Shown: positions 13,397 to 21,978, counted from the first letter of the stretch. The stretch: 22,210 nucleotides of DNA from Nitrospira sp. SG-bin2 (GCA_002083405.1 LVWT01000003.1:1-22210), one strand, 5' to 3'. Numbers and translations are program-made. Notes: generated from the sequence alone by a model not told the origin.

Positions 13397-14853
13397 TTCC
13401 GTTTGGTGAATGGCTCCCGGATCAAGCCTCGATCGGCAATCAAGGTGCCAACGAGGCGAAGAACGTCATTCCAAGGACGCCCCGCTCCTATGGCCCTTGC
13501 TATGCCATCCAGGAAATCGGCAATGCGTTGACCGCCTACTGTCAGGGTGCCGGATCGTTCCGCGGTATCGGTGGTACGCTGTTCGTCACGGCAGGGGATG
13601 CAAACAAGCTCTATTCATTCTCAGCCAACACTTGGTCGGACATCTCGCGCCTTGCCGGGGGTGCCTATGCCGTCTCAACGGATGATCAGTGGTCCTTTGC
13701 GCCGTTTGGAGACAACATCGTCGCGGTCAACGGCACCGACGTCCCGCAGGTCTTCCAGATCGGCTCCAGCTCCAACTACGCGGCGCTCTCCGGGTCCCCT
13801 CCGGTCGCGAGGTTCGCCATCACCGTCAAGGATTTCCTTGTGCTTGGCAGGATTACGTCAGCACAGAACAAGGTCCGCTGGTCGGCAATCAACGACATCA
13901 CATCTTGGACAATCGGCACTAATCAAGCGGATGATCAGGATCTTCCGGCCGGCGGAAAAGTCATGGGCGGAATCGGGGGCGAGTTTGGAACCTGGTTCTG
14001 CGAGAACTCCATCTATCGTCAGCAGTATGTTGGTGGTTCTCTCATCTTCACCTTCGACCGCATCTCCGAGGACAGGGGATGTTGCGCCGAAAACTCCCTC
14101 GCGGCTTTCGAGCAAACCTCGTTCGGGTTGGATTGGGATGGGTTCTTTGCCCTTCAGGGGGGTAGAGAGTTCACGCCCATAGGAGATCAGAAGGTTGATC
14201 GGTGGTTCTGGAACAGGGTGAACCAGTCGTATCTCAATCGTGTGCATGGGTCGGTTGATCCGATCAACCGGCTCTATGTCGTGGCATTTCCCTCCACGGC
14301 CTCCACGACGGGAACGCCGGATACGATCATGTGGTACAACTGGTCTATCGGGCGGTGGTCGTACTCAGAGCAGGCTGTAGATGTTCTATTTCAAGCCCTG
14401 ACCAACACCTCCTATCACACCGACAACGTTGATACTCTTCTCGGCAATACCGATGCCACAAGCGTGCCGGCCGACTCCTCTCTGTTCATCGGTGAGGGCA
14501 ACGCGAAGTTTGGTGCGTTCTCCACTGGGAAGAAGCTGGCGACCTTCGAGGGTGCCGCACTAGAGGGGATTATCGGGACCACCGAAGCTCCGTTGGTTGA
14601 AGACCGCCGCTCTCTGGTAAGCGAAATCTGGCCTATCGGGGATGGCGGGACGCTCTCCGTTTCCGTTGGTTACAGGAACCTCCCCAACGAGGGCATTACC
14701 TGGACGGATTACGTTTCCCAGAATGCCACCGGCTTCTGTCCATTTGGCATTGATGCAAGGTTCCTCCAGGCAAGGGTGAAAATCGCCGCTGGGGGAACGT
14801 GGACGCATCAGCAGGGCATTCGCCCGAAGACCCATCGGACGGGGATGTACTGA
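13393..14853 (+). CDS. tail nozzle/hub protein (P22 gp10-like, packaged DNA stabilisation)
   Basis: 486 aa. Begins MIPFGEWLPDQASIGNQGAN followed by EAKNVIPRTPRSYGP, the typical opening of the gp10-like family. The body is built from repeated beta segments suited to a propeller: GTLFVTAGDANKLYSF, FGDNIVAVNGTDVPQVFQ, FLVLGRITSAQNKVRWSAI, FGLDWDGFFALQGGREF, INRLYVVAFPS and MWYNWSIGRWSYSEQ. In P22 this protein closes the portal-adaptor channel and forms the tail nozzle. It is coupled to the adaptor by ATGA and to the tail fibre gene by TGATG. No truncation is seen. Confidence 0.8.
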   Translation: MIPFGEWLPDQASIGNQGANEAKNVIPRTPRSYGPCYAIQEIGNALTAYCQGAGSFRGIGGTLFVTAGDANKLYSFSANTWSDISRLAGGAYAVSTDDQWSFAPFGDNIVAVNGTDVPQVFQIGSSSNYAALSGSPPVARFAITVKDFLVLGRITSAQNKVRWSAINDITSWTIGTNQADDQDLPAGGKVMGGIGGEFGTWFCENSIYRQQYVGGSLIFTFDRISEDRGCCAENSLAAFEQTSFGLDWDGFFALQGGREFTPIGDQKVDRWFWNRVNQSYLNRVHGSVDPINRLYVVAFPSTASTTGTPDTIMWYNWSIGRWSYSEQAVDVLFQALTNTSYHTDNVDTLLGNTDATSVPADSSLFIGEGNAKFGAFSTGKKLATFEGAALEGIIGTTEAPLVEDRRSLVSEIWPIGDGGTLSVSVGYRNLPNEGITWTDYVSQNATGFCPFGIDARFLQARVKIAAGGTWTHQQGIRPKTHRTGMY

Positions 14854-15650
14854 TGGCAAACCGCATCGGGCCTTTCTCTTACACTATGGGATGGGGAAAT
14901 GACGCAATCAACCTGCTCAACAAGGTTATTGAATACATCAACAAGGATGCGTCCGAGACAGACGTTGCTCTCTTGGAGCTGGCGACAACAGGTGAGGCCA
15001 CTACGGGGACAGATACCACCCGCGCGGTAACGCCAGCCGGACTCAAGGCGGCTATTGATGCGGCCATCGCCGCTATTCCGTCTGTTGCATCTGTGCAGAC
15101 GGGTACGGTGTTCGACTACGTAGGGTCGTCTGCTCCCTCCGGTTATGTGTTCCTGGACGGTAAGACCATCGGGAACGCGAGCAGCGGTGCTACCAGTCGC
15201 GCCAATGCGGACACATCCAATCTCTTCACCTTGCTGTGGAACAGCATGGCGGATGCGCAAGCGCCGGTTTCGACGGGGCGCGGTGCCAGTGCAGCGGCAG
15301 ACTTCGCGGCAAACAAGACAATCACTCTGCCTGACGCTCGTGGTCGGGTCATCGCCGGCCAGGATGACATGGGCGGAACATCGGCTAACCGCTTGGTGGG
15401 CACGCTAACCGGAAGCTTGGACGGCGACATTCTGGGCAACTCGGGTGGTGAGGAGGGCCACAAACTCACCGTGGCCGAGCTTGCCGCGCACACGCACACC
15501 TACAACGACCGTTCATTCGCGCTGCGCACATCCACGGGCGTGAACACCGCCGTAACAGCGGTGAACACTAACACCGGCAGCACGGGCGGCGACCAGCAGC
15601 ACAACAACGTCCAGCCCACCCTCGTATTGAACAAGATTATTAAACTATAG
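14853..15650 (+). CDS. collar-domain tail fibre protein
   Basis: 265 aa from ATG 14853, which overlaps the nozzle TGA (TGATG); an in-frame extension into the nozzle gene is not needed. Residues 1-35 likely bind the tail. TTRAVTPAGLKAAIDAAI (55-72) is a common fibre-shaft motif. The tail-collar domain follows: VFDYVGSSAPSGYVFLDG (86-103), LPDARGRVIAGQDDMGG (159-175), HKLTVAELAAHTHTYND (203-219) and the ending NNVQPTLVLNKIIKL. The HTH at 213-215 matches the H-x-H metal-binding motif of fibre tips. It probably forms a trimer for host recognition. Confidence 0.8.
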   Translation: MANRIGPFSYTMGWGNDAINLLNKVIEYINKDASETDVALLELATTGEATTGTDTTRAVTPAGLKAAIDAAIAAIPSVASVQTGTVFDYVGSSAPSGYVFLDGKTIGNASSGATSRANADTSNLFTLLWNSMADAQAPVSTGRGASAAADFAANKTITLPDARGRVIAGQDDMGGTSANRLVGTLTGSLDGDILGNSGGEEGHKLTVAELAAHTHTYNDRSFALRTSTGVNTAVTAVNTNTGSTGGDQQHNNVQPTLVLNKIIKL

Positions 15651-15655
15651 CCTAG

Positions 15656-15687
15656 GTTAGAAACCGCCCCGTCCTTAACTCCATAAT
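15656..15687 (+). promoter_or_regulatory. phage promoter motif, copy 3 (internal virion protein module)
   Basis: GTTAGAAACC at 15656-15665, 16 bases, CATAAT at 15682-15687. It lies in the 75-base gap between the tail fibre stop and ATG 15726. The upstream box extends to the inverted repeat GGTT-AGA-AACC (15655-15665). It is followed by GCGCCCGA and GGAACC. Confidence 0.7.
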
Positions 15688-15695
15688 GCGCCCGA

Positions 15696-15723
15696 GGAAC
15701 CAACCCCTTTGGGGAACGGTTTC
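15696..15723 (+). promoter_or_regulatory. 5' leader hairpin ahead of the 215-aa gene
   Basis: GGAACC (15696-15701) can pair with GGTTTC (15718-15723, one GU pair), enclosing CCCC-TTT-GGGG (15704-15714). As at 12748-12776, only GC separates the stem from the start codon (ATG 15726) and there is no conventional Shine-Dalgarno. Predicted transcription would begin at or just before the stem. Confidence 0.6.
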
Positions 15724-15725
15724 GC

Positions 15726-16373
15726 ATGCCATCAGGAACAAGGCCGGACAAAGAAGTAGCCGACGCTCGCAGGGGTGGAGGGTACACCGATCGCGGCGGG
15801 ATGCACAAGGGAAGCACCGGCTACAAGGGCGGCGGCCCGTCCATGGACTCCCGCGCCCGAAACCCGCGGTACAGTGCCAGCCCGATAGCCTCTGGTCCCC
15901 TGACAGCCTACAACGCCTTTGAGGCGCTTCGCTCGATCCCGACTAGCCCGTTTGGGGCCGCCAACCTCATCGGTGGTGCGCTCGGCATTCCTGGCCTTGG
16001 TCCGCAGTACCAAGGCGTCACTCCCCGGTCAGCCACAGGATACTCCTACGACGGCCCTGATCGCGGTTGGATGATGGGCTCTCGGCAGGGGGGCGGACAT
16101 CCTGGACTTTTGGGCCTGGGCATGAATCAGCCCCGTCCCAAACCTCCCGCGCCGCAGCAGCCAGGCTTGGGGATGGCCAGCGCCGGAGCGATGAACTTCG
16201 GCTACCAGCCTTTCAACGGGATGCAGGGCAGTCAGTGGACGCGGCCCGGGTATCAGTTCGTTGGCCCCGGCTTTCCGCAAATTCCGAATCTGACTGCGCC
16301 ATCTCCGAACTTCCCCGGCAAGCCTCTTGGCCCCGGTCTTCCGAGAATGCCGCGTTCAACGGGTTTCATATGA
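15726..16373 (+). CDS. Gly/Pro-rich virion-module protein (215 aa)
   Basis: Low-complexity protein rich in Gly, Pro, Arg and Ser. It begins MPSGTRPDKEVADARRGGGY, has a short hydrophobic Gly-rich segment FGAANLIGGALGIPGLG at about residues 76-92, and a Pro-rich C-terminus (PSPNFPGKPLGPGLPRMPRS). No enzyme motif is recognised. It is first in the operon after promoter copy 3 and the leader hairpin and is coupled by ATGA to the GNAT-like gene. Together with the next four genes it forms the block that in podoviruses encodes internal or ejected proteins, so a virion role is plausible. Confidence 0.5.
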   Translation: MPSGTRPDKEVADARRGGGYTDRGGMHKGSTGYKGGGPSMDSRARNPRYSASPIASGPLTAYNAFEALRSIPTSPFGAANLIGGALGIPGLGPQYQGVTPRSATGYSYDGPDRGWMMGSRQGGGHPGLLGLGMNQPRPKPPAPQQPGLGMASAGAMNFGYQPFNGMQGSQWTRPGYQFVGPGFPQIPNLTAPSPNFPGKPLGPGLPRMPRSTGFI

Positions 16374-16768
16374 TCTGGCTCGTTCCCACCGACCGGATTG
16401 TGGAGGTGTGGCCGGATGCCGAGCCCATCCTGCGTCCAGTCACGGAACTCCCCGCCTGCCGCTGCACCCTCAAGGGGACGTTCGCCAAGCTTCGGACCGG
16501 GCAAAGGCAGTTGTTCGTCTCCGTCGAGCAGGGAACGATTGTTGCTGCGGCTGTGACGTGCATCACGTCTTACGACGTTGGCGACTGGCTCACCGTGGTC
16601 CTCTGCGGCGGCAAGGGGCTGGAGGAGTGGGGCAGGGAGGGAATCGAGGCAATCGAGGATTGGGCCGAGCAGTGCGGCTGCATCGGCGTGGAGATGATCG
16701 GACGGGACGGCTGGGCTAAGGCTCTTGGCTATGAGCGCACGGCGGCGGTTATTCAGAAGGTGGCATGA
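16370..16768 (+). CDS. GNAT-like phage protein (132 aa)
   Basis: ATG 16370 overlaps the previous stop (ATGA). The fold order fits a GNAT acyltransferase: strands around QLFVSVEQGTIVAAAVTCIT and WLTVVLCGG, a long helix EEWGREGIEAIEDWAEQCGC, a strand IGVEMIGRDGW, then AKALGYERTAAVIQKVA, resembling the closing GW...LGY...v.l.K element. The usual acetyl-CoA loop (R/Q-x-x-G-x-G/A) is reduced to CGGKGLEEWG. Small proteins of this type are common beside phage internal-protein genes and may be structural rather than catalytic. It overlaps the next gene by ATGATG. Confidence 0.6.
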   Translation: MIWLVPTDRIVEVWPDAEPILRPVTELPACRCTLKGTFAKLRTGQRQLFVSVEQGTIVAAAVTCITSYDVGDWLTVVLCGGKGLEEWGREGIEAIEDWAEQCGCIGVEMIGRDGWAKALGYERTAAVIQKVA

Positions 16769-17517
16769 TGTCAGGCGGTGGTGGCTCTGAAAAGCAGACG
16801 ATCAAGAACGACCCATGGGCCGGTCAACAGCCCTATCTCGGGAAGCTGTTCAAGCGCGCCGACCAACTCTACAACGCCGGCCCGATCCCCTATTACCCGG
16901 GTCAGGCCAACGCCGGGATTTCCCCGGAGACTGAAACCGCCCTGCAGATGCAGGCTCAGCGCGGGCTTGACGGATCCCCGCTGAACAAGGCGTCCGGGCA
17001 GTACATCTCCGACATTCTTGCAGGGAAGTATCTAAGTCAAACCGCCCCGGGTTGGGACAGCGTCGTCAATCGCGCCAGGAACGCCGCAGACAGCACTTAC
17101 GCGGGGGCTGGGCGATATGGGTCCGGAGCCCACGACACGGCTGTAGCGGATTCCATTGGCGCCCTGGCGTATCAGAACTACGCGAACCAGCTTGGCAGGA
17201 TGGACATGGCGGCACAGTTCGCCCCCACCCTTGCTCAGCAAGATTACACCGACATTGCCGCGATCGGACAGGCCGGGGACCGCAGGCAAATTGAACTGCA
17301 GAAGCAAATCGACGCTGACAAGGCGCGGTTCGACTATCAGCAGATGGCCCCGTACCAGAACCTCGGGATGTACCAGGACTTCATCCAGGGGCAGTATGGC
17401 GGAACACAGACATCCACGGCACCGAGCAATCAGCCGCCGTTGTGGCAATCGATCCTCGGGACTGGACTCGGGATTGCCGGCGCGGCCGGCGGACTTGGCT
17501 GGATGCCCTTCGCATGA
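16765..17517 (+). CDS. putative internal/ejected virion protein (250 aa)
   Basis: Begins MMSGGGGSEKQTIKNDPWAG followed by QQPYLGKLFKRADQLYNAGP, then YYPGQANAGISPETETALQ, NAADSTYAGAGRYGSGAHD and LGTGLGIAGAAGGLGWMPFA. The order 'QPYL ... YPG ... SPET ... AGRYGSGAH' is a recurring phage and prophage protein pattern in podovirus tail/internal modules. The C-terminal 20 residues are hydrophobic and Gly-rich, like a membrane-interacting segment. It probably sits in the head or tail and helps DNA delivery; this rests on position and family pattern. Coupled to the genes on both sides by ATGA-type overlaps. Confidence 0.6.
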   Translation: MMSGGGGSEKQTIKNDPWAGQQPYLGKLFKRADQLYNAGPIPYYPGQANAGISPETETALQMQAQRGLDGSPLNKASGQYISDILAGKYLSQTAPGWDSVVNRARNAADSTYAGAGRYGSGAHDTAVADSIGALAYQNYANQLGRMDMAAQFAPTLAQQDYTDIAAIGQAGDRRQIELQKQIDADKARFDYQQMAPYQNLGMYQDFIQGQYGGTQTSTAPSNQPPLWQSILGTGLGIAGAAGGLGWMPFA

Positions 17518-18956
17518 CGTACAGCGCGCTTCCCCGCAATCGATTCCCCTCCCCGCTTGGGTTCAATCCCACGGCACAGGAGCCATCGGCCCTTGGGTTC
17601 GGCATCCGTGGTTCTCAGGGCCCCGGATCGCTGCCTGACCTCCTGACCTCTCTAGGCATGGGCCTGTTGATGGGCCGCAATCCCGCCGAGGGGCTGGGGT
17701 ATGGGCTGCAGCAGTTCCAGCAGATCTCGGGCGACCGCAGGCAGGAACAGCGCCAGGCCCGTCGCGATCAGATGGACCAGCAGCGGTATGACCTACAGGC
17801 GCAGCAGTATCAGACGGAACTGGAATCAGCGAACGCCGCACAGGAACAGCTTGCCAAGCAAACCCAGGCGTTCGAGCAGTACGTCAATCAGATGCCCGTG
17901 GACGCCAATGTGAAGCAGTTCATCCTGTCGCAAGGGCCGGACTCGGAAGCGGGCAAGCAGATCATGAAGTCGCTGTTTCCTGATCCTGCGGATGCTCCGA
18001 CCGTCAAGGATTTCTATGAGGGTGGGCATCTCGTTCAAAAACAATGGGACGGCAGCAGATGGGTTGAAGTCGGGCGTGGATCACGCTGGCAGCCGCAGCA
18101 GGCGCCGCAAGACCCCGAGCGCGTTCGTCTTGCCAAAGAAGCGGGGCTGGTTCCGGGGACGCCGCAATATCAGCAGTTCCTGCTTGGCCGCGACGACACG
18201 CCCCCCGGCTTGTTCCAGGGCACTGGAATGGACCAGCAGGCAATGAACGTTGTTCTGCGCGGGCAGTCGGACCCCTCCTATCGCAACACTCCCGAATATG
18301 CTGCGGCGTGGAACCAGCTCTACGAACAGCCGAAGATTATCACTACGCCCGACCCGAATGATCCGACCCGTTTGGTTCAGATGCAAATAATGATGCCCAA
18401 GCCGCAGGGCTTCCAAGGGCCTGGCGGTGCAACTCCTACCGCTGCGCCGAATATCCCGCAGATGCCGTCTGGGTCGCAGTCATCCACGGCGAGCGTGATC
18501 CCGGGGACATCGGTCATCCCGCAGCAGGAGGCCAAGGACTTGCGCAAGTTCGAGGCTGAGGCCGACGCGATGCTGGCTGCGCTCGACACGTTCGAGAACA
18601 CCGTTACCAACGCTTCTGTCGGAGACTTTGCGGACTCATTCGCAGGTGGCTTCACCGAAGGCGGGCGCAAGCTATCGACCGATTGGGCCAACGCCGCTCT
18701 GCTGAGCAAGGCAGAATCCTTGTATAACCTCGGCGTCCTCAACGGGCCTGATCTTGACATCATCCGCAACACTCTGACCGACCCCTCGACATTCAAGGGC
18801 CAGATCACGGGGAAGGATGCTTACAAGGCGTCCATTGCTTCGGTTCGCAAACTCATCAAGGACCGCGTTGCGACGAAGCGCAAGGGCATGAACCTGCCCG
18901 CTGGTGATGAAGAATGGACCGTCATTGACGGCGTGAAAATCCGCAGGAAGAACTGA
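17514..18956 (+). CDS. putative internal virion (DNA ejection) protein (480 aa)
   Basis: ATG 17514 overlaps the previous stop (ATGA). The N-terminus has a short hydrophobic segment (DLLTSLGMGLLMGRNP at about 43-58), then a long Gln/Arg-rich helix (QEQRQARRDQMDQQRYDLQA). The centre is Pro/Gly-rich and flexible. The C-terminal domain (about 360-480) begins ALDTFENTVTNASVGDFADS and runs through KAESLYNLGVLNGPDLDIIR to the basic KSIASVRKLIKD-like end, a module recurrent in internal proteins of podoviruses. No lytic transglycosylase signature is visible. TGATG overlap with the next gene. The role as an ejected protein is inferred. Confidence 0.6.
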   Translation: MTYSALPRNRFPSPLGFNPTAQEPSALGFGIRGSQGPGSLPDLLTSLGMGLLMGRNPAEGLGYGLQQFQQISGDRRQEQRQARRDQMDQQRYDLQAQQYQTELESANAAQEQLAKQTQAFEQYVNQMPVDANVKQFILSQGPDSEAGKQIMKSLFPDPADAPTVKDFYEGGHLVQKQWDGSRWVEVGRGSRWQPQQAPQDPERVRLAKEAGLVPGTPQYQQFLLGRDDTPPGLFQGTGMDQQAMNVVLRGQSDPSYRNTPEYAAAWNQLYEQPKIITTPDPNDPTRLVQMQIMMPKPQGFQGPGGATPTAAPNIPQMPSGSQSSTASVIPGTSVIPQQEAKDLRKFEAEADAMLAALDTFENTVTNASVGDFADSFAGGFTEGGRKLSTDWANAALLSKAESLYNLGVLNGPDLDIIRNTLTDPSTFKGQITGKDAYKASIASVRKLIKDRVATKRKGMNLPAGDEEWTVIDGVKIRRKN

Positions 18957-21121
18957 TGGCGACGTTTGAAGTCCAGGGACCAGACGGCCACACCTACGAG
19001 ATCGAGGCCCCGGATCAGCAGTCCGCCATGTCTGCGTTCAAGAAGATGGTTTCACCACCTGACTTCTCGCAGGCAGACGCTGCTCGCGCAACACAAGACC
19101 GAAACTTCCAAAATCTCACGGGCATTGAGACGGTTGACTCGCGCCTGAAAACCGGCGGCTTTAATAACGACTACATCCGCGAGATTCCGAACACCGCATT
19201 GGACCAGGCGCGCGGAGCCTTGGGCAACTACGTAGATGCCGCAATGGTCGGCGGCGCGGATGAGTTGCTGGCCGGGATTGAATCGCTGCCGTATCTCATG
19301 CCGGGCGGCTCGTCGTTCCTGGATAAATACAATATCAATCTTGGGCGGCTTGAGCAGCAGCGGCGCGACTATAACTCCGCGAATAGCGCACAGGCTACAG
19401 CGGCCACGCTCGCAGGCTTCGCCGGCAACCCGCTGAACATTGTGGGCGGAGAGTTTATCGCTGCGGGCAAGACCGCGGTGCCGCGCGCCATTCGTGCTAG
19501 CGGCTTTGGCTCGGCAGAAGGTGGCGTCTACGGCGCGCTCGGCACCGAGGGCGGCTATGATGATCGTGTGCTGGGCGGCGCTATCGGACTGGTTGGTGGC
19601 GGTGTCGCTGGTCTCGCCGGTCAGCCCGGTATGGAGCTGCTGGGCTTCGGTGCGCGCAAGGGTGTCGAAGGCGGCCGGGCGATCTACAACACACTGAAGA
19701 ACCAAGCCGAGGCCAAAGCCAACCCTGGATCACAGGCCGACAAGCTACTAAATCGGGCTTTGCTTGAGGACAAGGTTACGCTTGCCGAGTTGCAGAACCG
19801 CATCGCCAATGCCCAGCCCGGTCAGGGCATGGTGAACCTGGGCGGGGAGAACACGGTTGCGCTTGGTCGTCAGGCGACGGTGCAGAAGGGTGAAGGCAGG
19901 ACTCTCGCGCAGGACTTCTTCGAAGAGCAGGCGCAGGGCGCGCCGGATCGCGCTGCGGATGCCGTCAAGGGGCTTTCCGACCGTGGATACTATGGAACCG
20001 TCGAGAGCTTGGATGCCACGCGTAAGGCTTTGGCCAAACCCCTCTATGATGCGGCCTACGCCAAGCCCTCAATGCAGGTGTGGAGTCCGCGCGTTGCCGA
20101 TCTGATGAAGCGCCCCAGTATGAAGGCGGCCTTTGCCAAGGCGCAGAGGATCGCGGCGGAGGAGGGGCGCAACCCGAAAGAACTCGGGTTGGACTTCAAT
20201 GATGCCGGCGACCCGATGTTTCTTGTTGGCGCGGACAAGAACGGCCAAATTCCGTCCATGCAAACGCTCGACTACGTGAAGCGGGCGCTTGATGATGTGG
20301 TGGAGGGCTACCGGGACAAGACCTCCGGAAAGCTGGTGCTGGACACCGAGGGTAGGGCGATCAATAACACCCGTGCCGAGTTCCTGGGAATCCTTAAGGA
20401 AGGCAACCCGGAATACAAGGCTGCGCTGGAAGCCTACGCCGGTCCCTCTCATGCTCTCGACATGCTGGAAGTGGGCAGGGACATCTACGGAGCGCGTGGC
20501 AAGCCCGCTGATGTTATCCGGCGCTTTCAGGGGCTTTCCCCGCAGGATCAGGAGTTGGCGCGCATCGGGTTTGTGCGCAACGCCATTGAGGATCTTGGGA
20601 ACGTCGGGGACAATGGCTCCGTCTACCTGAAGCTGTTCGGCAACAGCAACAAGCGTGCCGTGGCCCAGGTCATGTTCCCAGACGAGGCATCGTTCAACAA
20701 GTTCGCCGCTCAGATGCAGGCGGAAAAGAAGATGCTTGCCGCCAACCGCACTGTGCAGGGCGGGTCTCCCACGTCACGCATCGATGCGGACAAGGCGGCG
20801 ATGTCGGATGCCGAGAACACGCTGGGCGTTGTCGATGCCATGCAGAGCAGGTCGATCATGCGGATGCTTGGAACGGCAATGCAGCAGGGTCGCAATCTTC
20901 AGCAGGGCCTTACCCCCGAAGTGGCCTCGGAGCTTGCCAAGCGGCTATTCACCTCTGATCCGGCAATCATGCGGGCGATTGCCTCTCAGCTACAGAACCG
21001 CCCGGTCCCGGCTCCGATCTCGGCACTCCCGCCGGGCTGGCTCCGCAACACCCCAACCGCCCCTTTGCTTGGCCTTGGGTTCGGTCAGTGGGGGCAGGCT
21101 ATTGCAACACCGACACAATAG
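18956..21121 (+). CDS. large putative internal virion protein (721 aa)
   Basis: Begins MATFEVQGPDGHTYEIEAPD followed by QQSAMSAFKKM, a small beta-beta-alpha domain found at the start of many phage and prophage structural proteins. Residues about 85-240 are Gly/Ala-rich with hydrophobic stretches (GGAIGLVGGGVAGLAGQPGM), possibly membrane-interacting. From about 260 on it is helical and charged, without recognised catalytic motifs. The last gene of the module driven by promoter copy 3. Its final 23 bases overlap the convergent minus-strand membrane-protein frame. Synonymous codon use looks somewhat richer in GCG/CGC than the terminase genes by eye. The ejection role is inferred. Confidence 0.6.
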   Translation: MATFEVQGPDGHTYEIEAPDQQSAMSAFKKMVSPPDFSQADAARATQDRNFQNLTGIETVDSRLKTGGFNNDYIREIPNTALDQARGALGNYVDAAMVGGADELLAGIESLPYLMPGGSSFLDKYNINLGRLEQQRRDYNSANSAQATAATLAGFAGNPLNIVGGEFIAAGKTAVPRAIRASGFGSAEGGVYGALGTEGGYDDRVLGGAIGLVGGGVAGLAGQPGMELLGFGARKGVEGGRAIYNTLKNQAEAKANPGSQADKLLNRALLEDKVTLAELQNRIANAQPGQGMVNLGGENTVALGRQATVQKGEGRTLAQDFFEEQAQGAPDRAADAVKGLSDRGYYGTVESLDATRKALAKPLYDAAYAKPSMQVWSPRVADLMKRPSMKAAFAKAQRIAAEEGRNPKELGLDFNDAGDPMFLVGADKNGQIPSMQTLDYVKRALDDVVEGYRDKTSGKLVLDTEGRAINNTRAEFLGILKEGNPEYKAALEAYAGPSHALDMLEVGRDIYGARGKPADVIRRFQGLSPQDQELARIGFVRNAIEDLGNVGDNGSVYLKLFGNSNKRAVAQVMFPDEASFNKFAAQMQAEKKMLAANRTVQGGSPTSRIDADKAAMSDAENTLGVVDAMQSRSIMRMLGTAMQQGRNLQQGLTPEVASELAKRLFTSDPAIMRAIASQLQNRPVPAPISALPPGWLRNTPTAPLLGLGFGQWGQAIATPTQ

Positions 21122-21311
21122 GCTTGTGCTGTTCCATCGCCCAATACATCAGGCGTGAGCTGAATATCAGAAGCCCAAAGGCGAGGAAGACGAAGAGAAT
21201 ACATCCAGGGATGAATTTGTGGGATTCGAGCCAAAGCCTTCTAGCCCACAGTGTCATGGCGGCCCAGAGCATCGCCCCGATGGAACCGGCCATTACGTCC
21301 AGCCAAGTCAT
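21099..21311 (-). CDS. small two-helix membrane protein (70 aa)
   Basis: Begins MTWLDVMAGSIGAMLWAAMT. Two hydrophobic helices are visible: SIGAMLWAAMTLWA (about 10-23) and FIPGCILFVFLAFGLLIFSS (about 33-52), separated by the basic linker RRLWLESHK. Trp-rich. It lies 21 bases downstream of the minus-strand endonuclease gene and overlaps the convergent 721-aa gene by 23 bases. Only a weak GGGG precedes the ATG. Size and topology would allow a holin-like or superinfection-type protein, but no family is recognised. It is preferred over the opposite-strand frame because of its membrane-like composition. Confidence 0.45.
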   Translation of the reverse strand: MTWLDVMAGSIGAMLWAAMTLWARRLWLESHKFIPGCILFVFLAFGLLIFSSRLMYWAMEQHKPIVSVLQ

Positions 21312-21332
21312 ACCCCAAGGTAAGGCCGCTCG

Positions 21333-21971
21333 TTAGGGAGTGCAAGGGGCGGGAACGGTTAAAGCCTTCTCTATGGGCCACCCGAGCCGCTGAATGCGGT
21401 TTAGGAGAGTCCCCGCCTTAAAGCCTAATTCCTCCGACCATTGGCTGACGGTCATGCTCCGCCCGTTGAACGTGATGATCCGGTTGTTGGTCCGGTTGTT
21501 CTGTTGCTCTTTCCAGTTACTCCAGCGGCAATTGGATGGTTCGTAGTCGCCGTCGGGATTGATCCGGTCGAGCGAATATCCGGAGCCAGGGTGCGTCCCC
21601 ATATCTGCCAGAAAGTTCTTAAAGTCGCTCCATCGCTCGCAGACCTTGATGCCGCGCCCGCCGTACCGGGGGTAAGCCTTGGCGGAGGGATTTAGGCACC
21701 TATACCGGATAGCCTTCCAGCAAGTGTATTCCGGAGTTCCCTTGGCGTAGTGCTTCCGCTTGGATCGTCCAAGGGCAGAAATCTTCTCGTTCAGATAGCA
21801 GCCGCAAGAGGAGGTGTTCCCAGCCCTCATGTTCTGAGAACTGGCGGCGGCATCTGCTCCACAGTCACACTTGCAGAGCCATAGAGCGGACCCAAACCGA
21901 TCAGTGCCAATGCGCTGGATCGGGGTGAGGCGGCCAAACTTCTGTCCGGCCAAATCAACGAATGCGGGCAT
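21333..21971 (-). CDS. HNH-type homing endonuclease-like protein (212 aa)
   Basis: ATG 21971 gives MPAFVDLAGQKFGRLTPIQR; TTG 21977 would add two residues. A zinc-binding region WLCKCDCGA...SSCGCYL (about 31-58) is followed by TCWKAIRYRCLNP, YPRYGGRGIKVCERWSDF, then SLDRINPDGDYEPSNCRWSN (about 132-151), the signature of a widespread free-standing phage endonuclease family, and a DNA-binding tail (TVSQWSEELGF; LLNRIQRLGWPIEKAL). It is the only clearly minus-strand enzyme in the window and interrupts the plus-strand late genes, as expected for a mobile homing gene. No Shine-Dalgarno is visible. Confidence 0.75.
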   Translation of the reverse strand: MPAFVDLAGQKFGRLTPIQRIGTDRFGSALWLCKCDCGADAAASSQNMRAGNTSSCGCYLNEKISALGRSKRKHYAKGTPEYTCWKAIRYRCLNPSAKAYPRYGGRGIKVCERWSDFKNFLADMGTHPGSGYSLDRINPDGDYEPSNCRWSNWKEQQNNRTNNRIITFNGRSMTVSQWSEELGFKAGTLLNRIQRLGWPIEKALTVPAPCTP

Positions 21972-21978
21972 ACGCAAG

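Noticed and set aside
21088..21336. 82-aa plus-strand frame after the 721-aa gene
   Set aside because: Composition is unremarkable, it has no clear ribosome-binding site, and it opposes the minus-strand frame with two convincing membrane helices.
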